DNA of 64,000 bases from Erythroxylum novogranatense (GCA_029891385.1 CM057235.1:10287001-10351000), one strand, 5' to 3'; shown: positions 1-12,506, counted from the first letter of the stretch. Numbers and translations: made by a program. Notes: generated by a model from the sequence alone, not told the origin.

Positions 1-1446
1 GTCGATATATTGTGCGTTAACGGTTGAGGAAAGAAATCGGTAAATTCTGCACCAACGCCAAGGAAATGTGGGAGAGACTTGAGTAACTCATGAAGGGACA
101 AATCAAGTACGGAGACAAAATCAACATGCTTCTCCACGACTACGAGATGTTCGTCATGAAAGAAGGTGAGTCAATTTCTATAATGCTTGACCGTTTTGCG
201 AAATTATAAATGGATTAGGCAACACAGGAAAGCACATGACGGATAGCGAGAAGGTGAAGAAGATTCTTCGTTCAACGCCAAAGGAATGGGATTCTCAAGT
301 GACCGCAATCATGGAGTCGAAGGATCTCAACCATCTGGAATTCAACGCTTTGGTGGGATCACTCATCAACTATGAGATTATTCTCAAATCCGGAGGAGGT
401 AGAGGTAAGCCTAAAAATCTATAAACTTTTAAAGCTAACACCTCTCTTGTTGATGAAAGTGATGAGAATTAGATGAAAGTGAGGAAGGCGAAGAAATCGC
501 GATGTCGCCAGAAATTTAAGGAAGTTCAAAGGACTTCTCAAAAATCGAAGAAAAGAATTAAATGGCAGAAAACAGGTAGAAAGAAAGAGGTTTGGCGCGG
601 AAAGAAAAACAAAAGGCTATGACGAAAAGAAAGGCAACGAAGAATGTTGGAGATGTGGAAAGCGAGGGCATCTCGCAAGAGAATGCAAAAGCTCATCATC
701 AACTTCAAACTTTCAGAAAAATGATAGATACGACAAAGGTAAAAAGAAAACTAGCTTGGTGGCAACTTGGAGTGATGAGGAGGATGCATACCAAAGTGAT
801 GATGAAAACAACCTGGCACTTATGGCCAAGAGTTCATCAAGCGACGATAAAAATGAGGTAAATCACTATGACCAAGATTTAAGAGATTCCTTTGATGCTT
901 TACAAGCTGATTTTGAAGAAACCATTGAGATTAACAAAAATTAAGAAAGAAAATCGAGAGTTGATCTGCTGAAAGCAGGCTTTACATGAAACGATTGATA
1001 ATTTAGATAGTCCAAAAGAAGATCATTCTGCATGTCTTATTGAAAAGAAAATCTTATTTGTGAACTTGATAGGCTTCAAAAGAATTTTCGTATGTGGTTG
1101 GTAAATTATTTGGTGGAAATGCTAAGTTTGAAGAATTGTTGTCTTTACAAAGATATACTATTTCCAAACATGGATTAGGATATGATCCAGTATAATAGAG
1201 TGTTCTTTAATTTCCAAATTTACCAAAGATGGAAAAGTTGCTCAATGTACTAGATGTTTGAGAGATGGACATATAGAACTTGCTTGCAAGAGTACTAGAA
1301 GGTGTATTAAGGTTAAGAAAATTTGGGTTGTTAAAGGCACAACACCACCAAATGTGGCTTATATGGCTAACCAATATGGACCCAAAATGGCTTGGGTACC
1401 TATAAGAAGAAAGAACGTTGATATTGTAGGTACAAGCAAGGGATGA
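1..1446 (+). pseudogene. gag: gag region of copia copy 1 (5' truncated by window, frameshifted)
   Basis: Position 1 aligns with about 8027 of copy 2, so roughly the first 80 gag codons are missing. The capsid-like part is readable at 236-424 (MTDSEKVKKILRS...). A CCHC zinc knuckle (CX2CX4HX4C) lies at 645-686. An acidic, coiled-coil-like linker starts at 756 and breaks near 945 by frameshift. A second CX2CX4HX4C knuckle is at 1246-1287. The reading frame changes several times through single-base indels absent from copy 2, so no full Gag can be made. In this family Gag packages element RNA into cytoplasmic particles. The last open frame ends in TGA at 1444-1446, just before the protease frame; copy 2 shares this break. 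Confidence 0.8.
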
Positions 1447-4400
1447 AAGGCCGTCAAGCACTTGGTACATCGACAGCCGATGTTCGAGACACATGAGTGG
1501 GGACAAGAACCTTTTTGCAGAAATCAAACCAAAAAATCAAAGTTATGTCACTTTCGGAGACAACAACAAAGGTAAGGTCATTGGAATTGGTAAAGTGGGT
1601 AAGGAACCTTTACCAACCATTGACAACGTTTTACTTGTTGATGGGTTGAAACATAACTTGCTAAATGTGTCTCAACTATGTGATATGGACTTCAATGTTA
1701 GTTTTGAATCATCACATTGCATGATTAAAAAGAATGGACATGTTGCTTTCATTGGTTTGAGACATGGAAATACATACATTGTAGACTTGCATGACGATAG
1801 CTCTTTTAATGAAAAGTGTCTAGTAACATTAGAAGAAAATGCATTTTTGTGGCATAGAAAATTAGGACATGCACTATTGCCTTTAATTTCTAAGCTTTCA
1901 AAGAATGACATTGTAAGAGGTTTGCCTAAGATTAAATTTGTTAAAGATCACTTGTGTGAGTCCTGTTTGAAAGGCAAACATGTTAGAGAATCTTTCAAAC
2001 CAAAGAAAGAAATTTGCACATCTAGAATTCTTGAACTTGTGCATATGGATTTGATTGGACCATCTAGGCATGCTAGTCTTAGTGGAAAATTATATGTACT
2101 TGTGATTGTAGATGATTTCTCTAGATTTGCTTGGGTAAGATTTCTTGCAAATAAAAGTGATGTCGTTAATGAATTTACCAAGTGGTGTAGATTGGTTCAA
2201 AATGAGAAAAATTTGTCGATCGTTGCTATTAGGACCGATCATGGAGGAGAATTTGAATGTGAACCTTTTGAAAATCTCTGTGACAAATACGGGATGGAGC
2301 ATAACTTCTCAACACCTAGGACTCCGCAACAAAACGGTGTTGTAGAAAGGAAAAATTACTCACTTGAGGAAATGAGCAGAACCATGTTGAATGAGTACAA
2401 CCTCCATAAATCATTTTGGGCAGAAGCGGTCAATACCGCATGTTACGTCATCAATAGGGTGCACTTGCGAAGAGACAAAAATAAGACACCCTATGAACTT
2501 TGGAAAGGTAAGAAACCCAACATCTCTTATTTTCATCCATTTGGTTGTAAAGTTTTTATTCATAATAATGGAAATAGTAATCTGGGAAAATTCGATTCTA
2601 AATCCGATGTTGGTGTATTTATTGGTTATTCTCAAACTAGTAAGGCTTTTAGAGTTTATAATAATAGGACTAAATGTGTTGAAGAAAGTATACATGTTAA
2701 ATTTGATGAAATAATTTCACCCCCGAGAAAGGTTTGTTTTGATGATGATGCAGGTAGTTCAGGTAATAAATTTGAAAAAATTGAATCCAAGATTGAGGAA
2801 TTGAAGCTAGATGAAGAAAACCATGTACCCGACACTAAATCATGGGCAAAAGCAAAGAATCATCCTATGGAACAAGTGATTGGTGATTTGAATGTTGGAG
2901 TAAGGACTAGAAAAAACATTTATGAGAATATGAGTAATTCAGCTTTCATTTCATTGGTAGAACCCAAAAATATAGAAGAAGCTCTTAAAGATGAAAACTG
3001 GCTTTTAGCTATGCAAGAGGAGCTTAATCAGTTCAAACGAAATGATGTTTGGGATTTGGTAGCTCCATAGAAAGACAAGACCATCATTGGAGTTAAATGG
3101 GTAAATCGAATTAAGTATGATGAGAATGGTGAAGCAATCAAAAATAAATCAAGGTTAGTGGCTCAAGGATTTTATCAAGAAGAAGGCCTTGATTACAATG
3201 AAACATATGCTCCTGTGGCTCGTTTGGAAGCAATTAGATTGCTATATGCTTTCGCGTCACATAAAAGGATCAAATTAAATCAAATGGACGTCAAGAGCGC
3301 ATTTCTAAATGGGTATATTCAAGAGGAAGTCTACGTCAAACAACCGCCGGGATTTGAAGATCATGAGCATCCGGATTACGTCTACAAACTCAAGAAGGCA
3401 CTTTATGGACTAAAGCAAGCACCTAGAGCATGGTATGAGAGGTTAAGTACTTTTCTAACTCAACATGGATATGTTCGTGGTAAGATAGATAATACTTTGT
3501 TTATTAAACATGTTGATCATGATATGCTTATTTGTCAAATTTATGTTGATGACATTGTGTTTGGTGCTACTAATGAATTTTTGTGCAAAGAATTTAGTGA
3601 TTTAATGCAAGGTGAGTTTGAAATGAGCATGATGGGGGAACTCAAGTTCTTCCTTGGATTGCAAATCAAGCAACACAAAAATGGGATCTTCATCCATCAA
3701 TCGAAGTACACCAAGGAACTTCTTAAGAAGTTTAAAATGGATGGATGCAAAGTAGCAGCAACTCCAATGGCAACAAACCTGGTCTTGGAAAAACTTGAAC
3801 ATGAAGAAGATGTTGATCAAAAACTCTATAGAGGTATGATCGGCTCTCTTTTGTATTTAACTGCTTCTAGACCTGATATTATGTTTGCCACATGTCTATG
3901 TGCTAGATTTCAATCATGCCCTAAAGTTTCACATTTAACTGCTTGCAAAAGAATCTTTAGATATTTGAGTAGAACTATTAATCATGGTTTGTGGTATTCT
4001 AGTTGTGATTCATTTGATTTGTATGCTTATAGTGATGCTGATAATGGTGGCTGTAGAATTGATAGAAAAAGTACTAGTGGCTTGTGTCATTTCTTAGGAT
4101 CATCTTTGATTTCTTGGGCTAGCAAAAAACAAGTTAGTGTAGCCATTTCCACTGCTGAATCCGAATATGTAATAGCTGGGAGTGCTTGTGCCCAAGTTCT
4201 TTGGATTAAACATCAATTGCTTGATTATGGTATTGTGGTAAAAAATATTCCTATCTATTGTGACAATACCAGTGCTATTTGTTTAAGTAAAAATCCAATT
4301 CTGCATAGTAGGACAAAGCACATTGAGATTAGGCATCATTTTATTCGTGATCATTGTTTGAAAGGTGACATTTGTTTGAAGCATGTTTCTACTAGTGATC

Positions 4401-4493
4401 AATTAGTGACATTTTACTAAGCCTCTTAAAGAAGATGTGTTTGTGAATATTAAATTGAGATTAGGCATGTGTGATTTAAATGCTTTTGGTTGA
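1442..4493 (+). pseudogene. pol: pol of copia copy 1: protease, integrase, reverse transcriptase, RNase H
   Basis: Frame 1442-3070 begins with the protease motif (WYIDSRCSRHM at about 1463). The GAG-pre-integrase zinc region follows (LWHRKLGHA about 1851; CESC about 1955). The integrase core carries D in HMDLIGP (about 2047), D in RTDHGGEF (about 2233) and E in GVVERK (about 2341). The same frame resumes after a TAG at 3068-3070, where copy 2 has a proline codon. The reverse transcriptase has YVDD at 3542-3553. RNase H follows with YSDAD (about 4030), AESEY and YCDNTSA. Small deletions near 4407 shift the frame before the natural end (NAFG, stop 4491-4493). The domain set is complete, but the copy is inactive because of the nonsense codon, the terminal frameshift and the altered protease triad (DSR rather than DSG). 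RNase H also reads DADN where copy 2 reads DADH. Confidence 0.9.
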
Positions 4494-5022
4494 ATTTATT
4501 CATATATCAAATGGTCAAGATTTGAGGCGTTTATACAATCACATCCGAAGATACATTCATCATGTTGCTCACTTGGGCTAAATTAAGTGAATTATTCGGG
4601 AGTTATGGACATACTTTTTGACTGGACCATCAACAAGTCGAGTTGTGAGGAACTTAGTGTTTTGGAAACCAGAAAATTGGATGATAAGTCGACTTATTTG
4701 TATCGACAAGTCGACTTATTAAGGTCAATAAGTCGACTTATTAAGGAAACAAGTCGACTTATTCCTGGACGGAGCTTTTTTTAAAAACCCTTCTCTTTCT
4801 TCTTCTCCGCAAAATTTCTCTCACTAAATCCTATACCTTTCTCTCAAAACTCGACTTATCCTCTACAAACTACTTAAATCTCACTTACCCATCCATTTTT
4901 GACCTTCACCCATTCACTACCCACTCATTACCTCCTCTAATCCTTCTCTCTTTTCGAAAACCCTCTTTTAAAACCCTAACCTCACATCTGAATTTTTTTC
5001 TCTTTCTCTCTAAATATCTTCC
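4494..5022 (+). repeat. pol-env spacer with array of AAGTCGACTT palindromes (copy 1)
   Basis: This noncoding spacer lies between pol and the envelope-like ORF. It holds four perfect 10-bp palindromes AAGTCGACTT at 4686-4695, 4708-4717, 4730-4739 and 4751-4760, about 22 bases apart, and a degenerate one near 4632. A pyrimidine-rich stretch runs from 4780 to 5020 up to the ATG at 5023 and could be the leader of a subgenomic or spliced env-like RNA (inference). The same motif is repeated in the LTRs. Confidence 0.75.
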
Positions 5023-6333
5023 ATGGCTCCAAGAAAAGCCTCTCAAAAAGGGAAAGAAACCACCCCATCTCAAGATCCTCACGTTTCTCCAAGGCCACGG
5101 GTTCGTGGATCTTCTTCAAGAGGAGATGCAACAATGGAGGATGACATTCTTGAACCTAGATTCGTCTCGAGGGATGCTCAGAATGTGTATTACAAGGTAC
5201 TGAAAGATGAGGTTTTAATTCCCTCTATGAGATTCGATTGGACTGAGTTAGATAGCAGTGAGTTCTCGGAGGTATTTTCTGAAATTGTGAACCTTGGGTT
5301 AAAAGATTTTTTAGGTTTCCATGATGTTATCTATGAAGAGGCGGTAAAAGAATTTTTTGCGAATCTATTTATGATTAGGAGCAATGTTGAAGAGGGAGTT
5401 CTCTTGTCTTCGAAAATTAACGGGAAAGCTTTCTATCTTAGTGAATCAGATTTGTGCACTATGTTTAACTTGCCTAGAGGAGGAGTTAGGATTAGAGCCT
5501 CTTTTTTTGATTTTGAGATTATGAGAAATGTTGATGGTGACACTGACGAGGAAGCCGAAGAAAATTTCGGCTATACTGAGGAAAAGGGCGCTGACTTGTT
5601 GGTTCGGTTATGTTCCGACCATTCCCCTCCATTTGAGGCTATGGATCTTCCTTTGAATTATCGTTTATTGCATTATGCTATTAACAGGGTTGTGTTTCCT
5701 AAGAAGGCCAGCAATAATCAGATCACTGCCTTGGATAAGGAGATTTTGTGGCATATGGAGGAGGGTCGGAAAATAAATTTTCCGAGTTTGATTATTCAGA
5801 TGATGAGGAGAAAAGCAAGCTTATTACGTGGACAGCTGAAGGGGAAACTTATCCGGCATACAGGAATGCCGTTTGCTGCTCTGATTACTCATATCTCTAA
5901 TATTAGGAGATGCAATCTGGACACTTATATAAGTTTTCCTTATCCTCAGAGTTGGCGATTCACGCCTTACAACCTAAGGAGTATGAAGTTGGTTCGGACA
6001 GTTGAAAAAGGTTGGGCATACTCCTATCATGTTGAGAAGCTTAGGTTGACATTGGTGGGTGAGCAGATATCTTCTAGGAAACGATCTAGGACAACAGAGC
6101 GTCCGAGCAAACTCACGACCAAGTAATGTCCAAAGCGGTGAGGTCTCACAAGTGATATCTGAGAACTTCGAGATCAATTAGATGAGATTAATGGCGTCGG
6201 GATGGTCACCAAGACTCACTCATACTGGCTGGAACGAAAAATTGACGAGCAACACAGCATTCTTACTAGTTTAGAAAAGAGCATCAAGAAGTTATTTGAT
6301 AAGCTTGGGTGTAGACATGATGATTCTTCATGA
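5023..6333 (+). pseudogene. Envelope-like ORF of the SIRE-type element, copy 1 (long open part)
   Basis: A 367-residue open frame starts at ATG 5023, directly after a pyrimidine-rich leader. The N-terminus is basic and Ser/Pro-rich (MAPRKASQKGKE). The core resembles the 'putative plant transposon protein' domain found after pol in SIRE-like elements; that assignment is from memory of the family. TAA at 6124 ends the frame. Downstream codons in the same frame spell a probable coiled-coil C-terminus (WLERKIDEQHS to a TGA at 6331-6333), with extra stops between. I see no signal peptide and no clear transmembrane helix, so an envelope function is only a positional name. This copy is much better preserved than copy 2. 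Confidence 0.65.
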
Positions 6334-6519
6334 TGTGTGTTGCATTACGCCGTGACCAACATTTTGATTTCTGTTGCTTTATGTGTTTTTTATGTGTTTA
6401 TGTTGTTTTGACATTTCTTTTGTATTGACTATTCCCATCTTTTGAATTTGATGTAAGGTTTGGATTTCGACATCATTATTCTTCATTTTTGCTAAATCTA
6501 ATTTTGAATTTTTGATCAT

Positions 6520-6732
6520 GACAAAAAGGGGGAGTAAGATTGAAATTTATATTTGATTTAGGGGGAGTGAAAATTTCTTCATTGATTTGCAATTTTATTG
6601 ATTTCAATTTTATTCATTGATTAAGGGGGAGACAACCTAACCATCAAGACAAGGAAAACCTTGATCAAATTTTATCTCTTTCCAATTTCTTGTCAATTTC
6701 TTGATATTTTGTCATTATCAAAAAGGGGGAGA
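6520..6732 (+). promoter_or_regulatory. Polypurine tract region with four PPT-like tracts (copy 1)
   Basis: The tract AAAAAGGGGGAGA at 6720-6732 sits directly before the LTR and is the expected plus-strand primer. Very similar purine runs lie upstream at 6523-6535 (AAAAAGGGGGAGTAAG), about 6560-6567 (AGGGGGAG) and about 6622-6632. Repeated PPT-like tracts upstream of the 3' LTR are a known trait of SIRE-type elements. Confidence 0.8.
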
Positions 6733-6733
6733 T

Positions 6734-7751
6734 TGTTGGACCAATGGTGGTTGACAAATTAAATCCCTTTATCTTTTGATAATAATAAAATATCTAGAAT
6801 TAGTTAAGAAATTATTTCAGGTATTACTCAAGGAAAGAATCATGCAAAACAAGATGAACAAATGTTTAAATTATTGAAGAATCAAGAAAGGAGGTTCATT
6901 CTAAGTGTGAATGGCATTACACATGAAGATTCTAGAGGATTTGACCGAATGTTACCATTGAAGGCTAAATAAGTCGACTTACACAATACAAGTTGACTTA
7001 CATATGAAGATGAATTCACACAAGTCGACTTATTGGGAACAAGTCGACTTATCGAGGCAAACAAATCGACTTATATATAACAAGTCGACTTATTAGAGAG
7101 CGGAGCTACAAGTTTTACGTAAATGGTTGAAACAAGTCGACTTATTGAAGCACAGATTCAGCTCCAACGGTCCAATTTGATAAAAATGGAATGGAGATGA
7201 TCAAGGAACGACTATATCCAATCAAGCAACGGCTAGTTGAGCTCCAACAGCTATATTTCATCAACTATAAATAGAGGATGATGGAAGAAGAGTATATATA
7301 AGTTCCACAAGCTCAAATACTCTTATATTACTTCATATTTCTCACTATTGCTCTTATATTGTTACAATTTGCTTTGAGCATTTGTTCTTCAATTTTTATA
7401 TTGTTTTGTTACAATTGAGTGGCTAGAGGGAAGGTCACGTGAGGTAGGATTTGTCTTAGTAATACAAATCGTGTGTAAAGGTTGCTTGAGCCGGAATTCA
7501 AGTGAAGTTGTAAAAAGTTCACACTCAACTACAAAGTGTGCAATAAAGTGGTTGGCAAAATCTTAAGTGGAAGCTTAGGTAGAGGACGTAGGTCTTGGCA
7601 CGAACCTCTATAAAAGCAGTGTTTGATCTTCTTCCTATACTATTTCAATTAAAGTTTATCTAAATTATTTTGTGTGTTTAACTTCGATTTTTTGTAGATA
7701 TTTTTAAAGAATTTTAAGATCTATTCAACCCCCCCTTCTAGATCACTTACA
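6734..7751 (+). repeat. Copia (SIRE-type) LTR shared by copies 1 and 2, 1018 bp
   Basis: The LTR begins TGTTGGACCAATGG straight after the polypurine tract and ends ...CACTTACA just before the primer-binding site. It therefore serves as 3' LTR of copy 1 and 5' LTR of copy 2. The U3 part (6966-7145) contains seven AAGTCGACTT-type units: perfect at 6971, 7022, 7041, 7082 and 7134, variant at 6990 and 7063. It is almost identical to the LTR at 14717-15759 but has one palindrome unit (21 bp) fewer. Confidence 0.9.
7266..7274 (+). promoter_or_regulatory. TATA box in copia LTR
   Basis: TATAAATAG lies downstream of the palindrome array and about 480 bases before the LTR end, a normal place for the U3/R boundary. 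The identical box is at 15270-15278 in the other LTR. I infer transcription starts about 30 bases downstream. Confidence 0.6.
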
Positions 7752-7753
7752 AT

Positions 7754-7765
7754 TGGTATCAGAGC
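7754..7765 (+). promoter_or_regulatory. Primer-binding site, initiator methionine tRNA
   Basis: TGGTATCAGAGC begins two bases after the LTR end. It is the standard complement to the 3' end of plant initiator tRNA-Met used by copia elements. Confidence 0.9.
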
Positions 7766-7778
7766 AGAAGTATCTGGG

Positions 7779-9469
7779 ATGGCACACAACAACCTAGCGG
7801 AAGAAGGTAACACTAATAACCGACCTCCATTGTTTAATGGCTCTAACTATTCTTCATGGAAAAATCCTATGAAGTACCATATTATAAGTGAGGGAGTCGA
7901 ATACTGGAAGATCATTATCTTCGGACTCCAAGCCCCTCTGAAAGAAAATGGTGAGTCAAAAACAGAGCTGGAGTATGATGATAACGACTGGAGGCAAGCG
8001 TACATCAACGCCAAAGCCATGAAGCTGATATATTGTGCGTTAACGGTTGAGGAAAGAAATCGGGTAAATTCTGCAACCACTGCCAAGGAAATGTGGGAGA
8101 GACTTCGAGTAACTCATGAAGGACAAATCAAGACGGAGACAAAATCAACATGCTTCTCACGACTACGAGATGTTCGTCATGAAAGAAGGTGAGTCAATTT
8201 CTACAATGCTTGACCGTTTTGAAAATTATAAATGGATTAGGCAACCTGGGAAAGCACATGACGGATAGCGAGAAGGTGAAGAAGATTCTTCGTTCACTGC
8301 CAAAGGAATGGGATTCTCAAGTGACCGCAATCATGGAGTCGAAGGATCTCAACCATCTGGAATTCAACGCTTTGGTGGGATCACTCATCAACTATGAGAT
8401 TATTCTCAAATCCAGAGGAGGTAGAGGTAAGCCTAAAAAATCTATCGCTTTTAAAGCTAACACCTCTCTTGTTGATGAAAGTGATGAGGAATTAGATGAA
8501 AGTGAGGAAGACGAAGAAATCGCGATGTCGCCAGAAATTTAAGGAAGTTCAAGGACTTCTCAAAATTGAAGAAAAGAATTAAATGGCAGAAAACAGGTAG
8601 AAAGAAAGAGGTTTGGCGCGGAAAGAAAAACAAAAGGCTATGACGAAAAGAAAGGCAACGAAGAATGTTGGAGATGTGGAAAGCGAGGGCATCTCGCAAG
8701 AGAATGCAAAAGCTCATCATCAACTTCAAACTTTCAGAAAAATGATAGATCGACAAAGGTAAAAGAAAACTAGCTTGGTGGCAACTTGGGTGATGAGGAG
8801 GATGCATACCAAAGTGATGATGAAAACAACCTGGCACTTATGGCCAAGAGTTCATCAATCGACGATAAAAATGAGGTAAATCACTATGACCAAGATTTAA
8901 GAGATTCCTTTGATGCTTTACAAGCTGATTTTGAAGAAACCATTGAGATTAACAAAAAATTAAGAAAGAAAATACGAGAGTTGACTGCTGAAAACAGTGC
9001 TTTACATGAAACGATTGATGATTTAGATAGTCCAAAAGAAGATCATTCTGCATGTCTTATTGAAAAAGAAAATCTTATTTGTGAACTTGATAGGCTTCGA
9101 AAAGAATTTTCGTATGTGGTTGGTAAATTCGCTGGTGGAAATGCTAAGTTTGAAGAATTGTTGTCTTTACAAAGATATACTATTTCCAAACATGGATTAG
9201 GATATGATCCGTATAATAGAGAGTGTTCTTTAATTTCCAAATTTACCAAAGATGGAAAAGTTGCTCAATGTACTAGATGTTTGAGAGATGGACATATAGA
9301 ACTTGCTTGCAAGAGTACTAGAAGGTGTATTAAGGTTAAGAAAATTTGGGTTGTTAAAGGCACAACACCACCAAATGTGGCTTATATGGCTAACCAATAT
9401 GGACCCAAAATGGCTTGGGTACCTATAAGAAGAAAGAACGTTGATATTGTAGGTACAAGCAAGGGATGA
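7779..9469 (+). pseudogene. gag: gag of copia copy 2 (complete span, frameshifted)
   Basis: The ATG at 7779 is the first after the primer site. The N-terminus (PPLFNGSNYSSWK...) is the typical copia Gag start of the DUF4219/UBN2 type. The frame is open to 8192, shifts to another frame (8189-8542, KVKKILRSLPKEW), and shifts again before the first CCHC knuckle at 8666-8707 (CWRCGKRGHLAREC). From 8786 to 9469 a long frame encodes an acidic coiled-coil linker (about residues 40-115 of that segment) and a second knuckle at 9269-9310 (CTRCLRDGHIELAC). The two knuckles are about 190 codons apart. Gag forms the virus-like particle. TGA at 9467-9469 separates it from the protease frame, as in copy 1. 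Frameshifts make this copy non-functional as written, though some may be sequencing errors. Confidence 0.8.
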
Positions 9470-12400
9470 AAGGCCGTCAAGCACTTGGTACATCGACGGT
9501 AGATGTTCGAGACACATGAGTGGGGACAAGAACCTTTGCAGAAATCAAACCAAAAATCAAAGTTATGTCACTTTCGAGACAACAACAAAGGTAAGGTCAT
9601 TGGAATTGGTAAAGTGGGTAAGGAACCTTTACCAACCATTGACAACGTTTTACTTGTTGATGGGTTGAAACATAACTTGCTAAATGTGTCTCAACTATGT
9701 GATATGGACTTCAATGTTAGTTTTGAATCATCACATTGCATGATTAAAAAGAATGGACATGTTGCTTTCATTGGTTTGAGACATGGAAATACATACATTG
9801 TAGACTTGCATGACGATAGCTCTTTTAATGAAAAGTGTCTAGTAACATTAGAAGAAAATGCATTTTTGTGGCATAGAAAATTAGGACATGCACTATTGCC
9901 TTTAATTTCTAAGCTTTCAAAGAATGACATTGTAAGAGGTTTGCCTAAGATTAAATTTGTTAAAGATCACTTGTGTGAGTCCTGTTTGAAAGGCAAACAT
10001 GTTAGAGAATCTTTCAAACCAAAGAAAGAAATTTGCACATCTAGAATTCTTGAACTTGTGCATATGGATTTGATTGGACCATCTAGGCATGCTAGTCTTA
10101 GTGGAAAATTATATGTACTTGTGATTGTAGATGATTTCTCTAGATTTGCTTGGGTAAGATTTCTTGCAAATAAAAGTGATGTCGTTAATGAATTTACCAA
10201 GTGGAGTAGATTGGTTCAAAATGAGAAAAATTTGTCGATCGTTGCTATTAGGACCGATCATGGAGGAGAATTTGAATGTGAACCTTTTGAAAATCTCTGT
10301 GACAAATACGGGATGGAGCATAACTTCTCAACACCTAGGACTCGCATGACAAAACGGTGTTGTAGAAAGGAAAATCGCTCACTTGAGGAAATGAGCGTAA
10401 CCATGTTGAATGAGTACAACCTCCTAAATCATTTTGGGCGAAGCGGTCAATACCGCATGTTACGTCATCAATAGGGTGCACTTGCGAAGAGACAAAATAA
10501 GACACCCTACGAACTTTGGAAGGTAAGAAACCCAACATCTCTTATTTTCATCCATTTGGTTGTAAAGTTTTATTCATAATAATGGAAAGAGTAATCTGGG
10601 AAAATACGATTCTAAATCCGATGTTGGTGTATTTATTGGTTATTCTCAAACTAGTAAGGCTTTTAGAGTTTATAATAATAGGACTAAATGTGTTGAAAAA
10701 GTATACATGTTAAATTTGATGAAATAATTTCACCCCCGAGAAAGGTTTGTTTTGATGATGATGCAGGTAGTTCAGGTAATAAATTTGAAGAAATTGAATC
10801 CAAGATTGAGGAATTGAAGCTAGATGAAGAAAACCATGTACCCGACACTAAATCATGGGCAAAAGCAAAGAATCATCCTATGGAACAAGTGATTGGTGAT
10901 TTGAATGTTGGAGTAAGGACTAGAAAAAACATTTATGAGAATATGAGTAATTCAGCTTTCATTTCATTGGTAGAACCCAAAAATATAGAAGAAGCTCTTA
11001 AAGATGAAAACTGGCTTTTAGCTATGCAAGAGGAGCTTAATCAGTTCAAACGAAATGATGTTTGGGATTTGGTAGCTCCACCGAAAGACAAGACCATCAT
11101 TGGAGTTAAATGGGTAAATCGAATTAAGTGTGATGAGAATGGTGAAGCAATAAAAAATAAATCAAGGTTAGTGGCTCAAGGATTTTATCAAGAAGAAGGC
11201 CTTGATTATAATGAAACATATGCTCCTGTGGCTCGTTTGGAAGCAATTAGATTGCTATGTGCTTTCGCGTCACATAAAAGGATCAAATTAAATCAAATGG
11301 ACGTCAAGAGTGCATTTCTAAATGGGTATATTCAAGAGGAAGTCTACGTCAAACAACCGCCGGGATTTGAAGATCATGAGCATCCGGATTACGTCTACAA
11401 ACTCAAGAAGGCACTTTATGGACTAAAGCAAGCACCTAGAGCATGGTATGAGAGGTTAAGTACTTTTCTAACTCAACATGGATATGTTCGTGGTAAGATA
11501 GATAATATTTTGTTTATTAAACATGTTGATCATGATATGCTTATTTGTCAAATTTATGTTGATGACATTGTGTTTGGTGCTACTAATGAATTTTTGTGCA
11601 AAGAATTTAGTGATTTAATGCAAGGTGAGTTTGAAATGAGCATGATGGGGGAACTCAAGTTCTTCCTTGGATTGCAAATCAAGCAACACAAAAATGGGAT
11701 CTTCATCCATCAATCGGCACACCAAGGAACTTCTTAAGAAGTTTAAAATGGATGGATGCAAAGTAGCAGCAACTCCAATGGCAACAAACCTGGTCTTGGA
11801 AAAACATGAACATGAAGAAGACGTTGATCAAAAACTCTATAGAGGTATGATCGGCTCTCTTTTGTATTTAACTGCTTCTAGACCTGATATTATGTTTGCC
11901 ACATGTCTATGTGCTAGATTTCAATCATGCCCTAAAGTTTCACATTTAACTGCTTGCAAAAGAATCTTTAGATATTTGAGTAGAACTATTAATCATGGTT
12001 TGTGGTATCCTAGTTGTGATTCATTTGATTTGTATGCTTATAGTGATGCTGATCATGGTGGCTGTAGAATTGATAGAAAAAGTACTAGTGGCTTGTGTCA
12101 TTTCTTAGGATCATCTTTGATTTCTTGGGCTAGCAAAAAGCAAGTTAGTGTAGCCATTTCCACTGCTGAATCCGAATATGTAATAGCTGGGAGTGCTTGT
12201 GCCCAAGTTCTTTGGATTAAACATCAATTGCTTGATTATGGTATTGTGGTAAAAAATATTCCTATCTATTGTGACAATACCAGTGCTATTTGTTTGAGTA
12301 AAAATCCAATTCTGCATAGTAGGACAAAGCACATTGAGATTAGGCATCATTTTATTCGTGATCATTGTTTGAAAGGTGACATTTGTTTGAAGCATGTTTC

Positions 12401-12506
12401 TACTAGTGATCAATTAGCTGACATTTTTACTAAGCCTCTTAAAGAAGATGTGTTTGTGAATATTAAATTGAGATTAGGCATGTGTGATTTAAATGCTTTT
12501 GGTTGA
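9470..12506 (+). pseudogene. pol: pol of copia copy 2 (frameshifted)
   Basis: The same domain order as copy 1 is spread over several frames: 9503-10474 (pre-integrase zinc region and first two integrase aspartates), 10814-11737 (reverse transcriptase, YVDD at about 11555-11566) and 11667-12506 (end of RT and RNase H, YSDADHGG, AESEY, stop 12504-12506). Around 10341-10352 the bases encoding the third integrase motif are disturbed, so the catalytic E falls out of frame. The frame breaks again near 11715. The protease motif reads D-G-R. Unlike copy 1 there is no nonsense codon at the integrase-RT junction, and the pol C-terminus is intact. Confidence 0.88.

Noticed and set aside
2411..2695. Minus-strand open frames inside copia pol (also 1672-1911, 1948-2181, 9691-9930 and similar)
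   Set aside because: They mirror the coding frame of pol on the other strand, recur in both copies and have no own motifs; shadows of the real gene.
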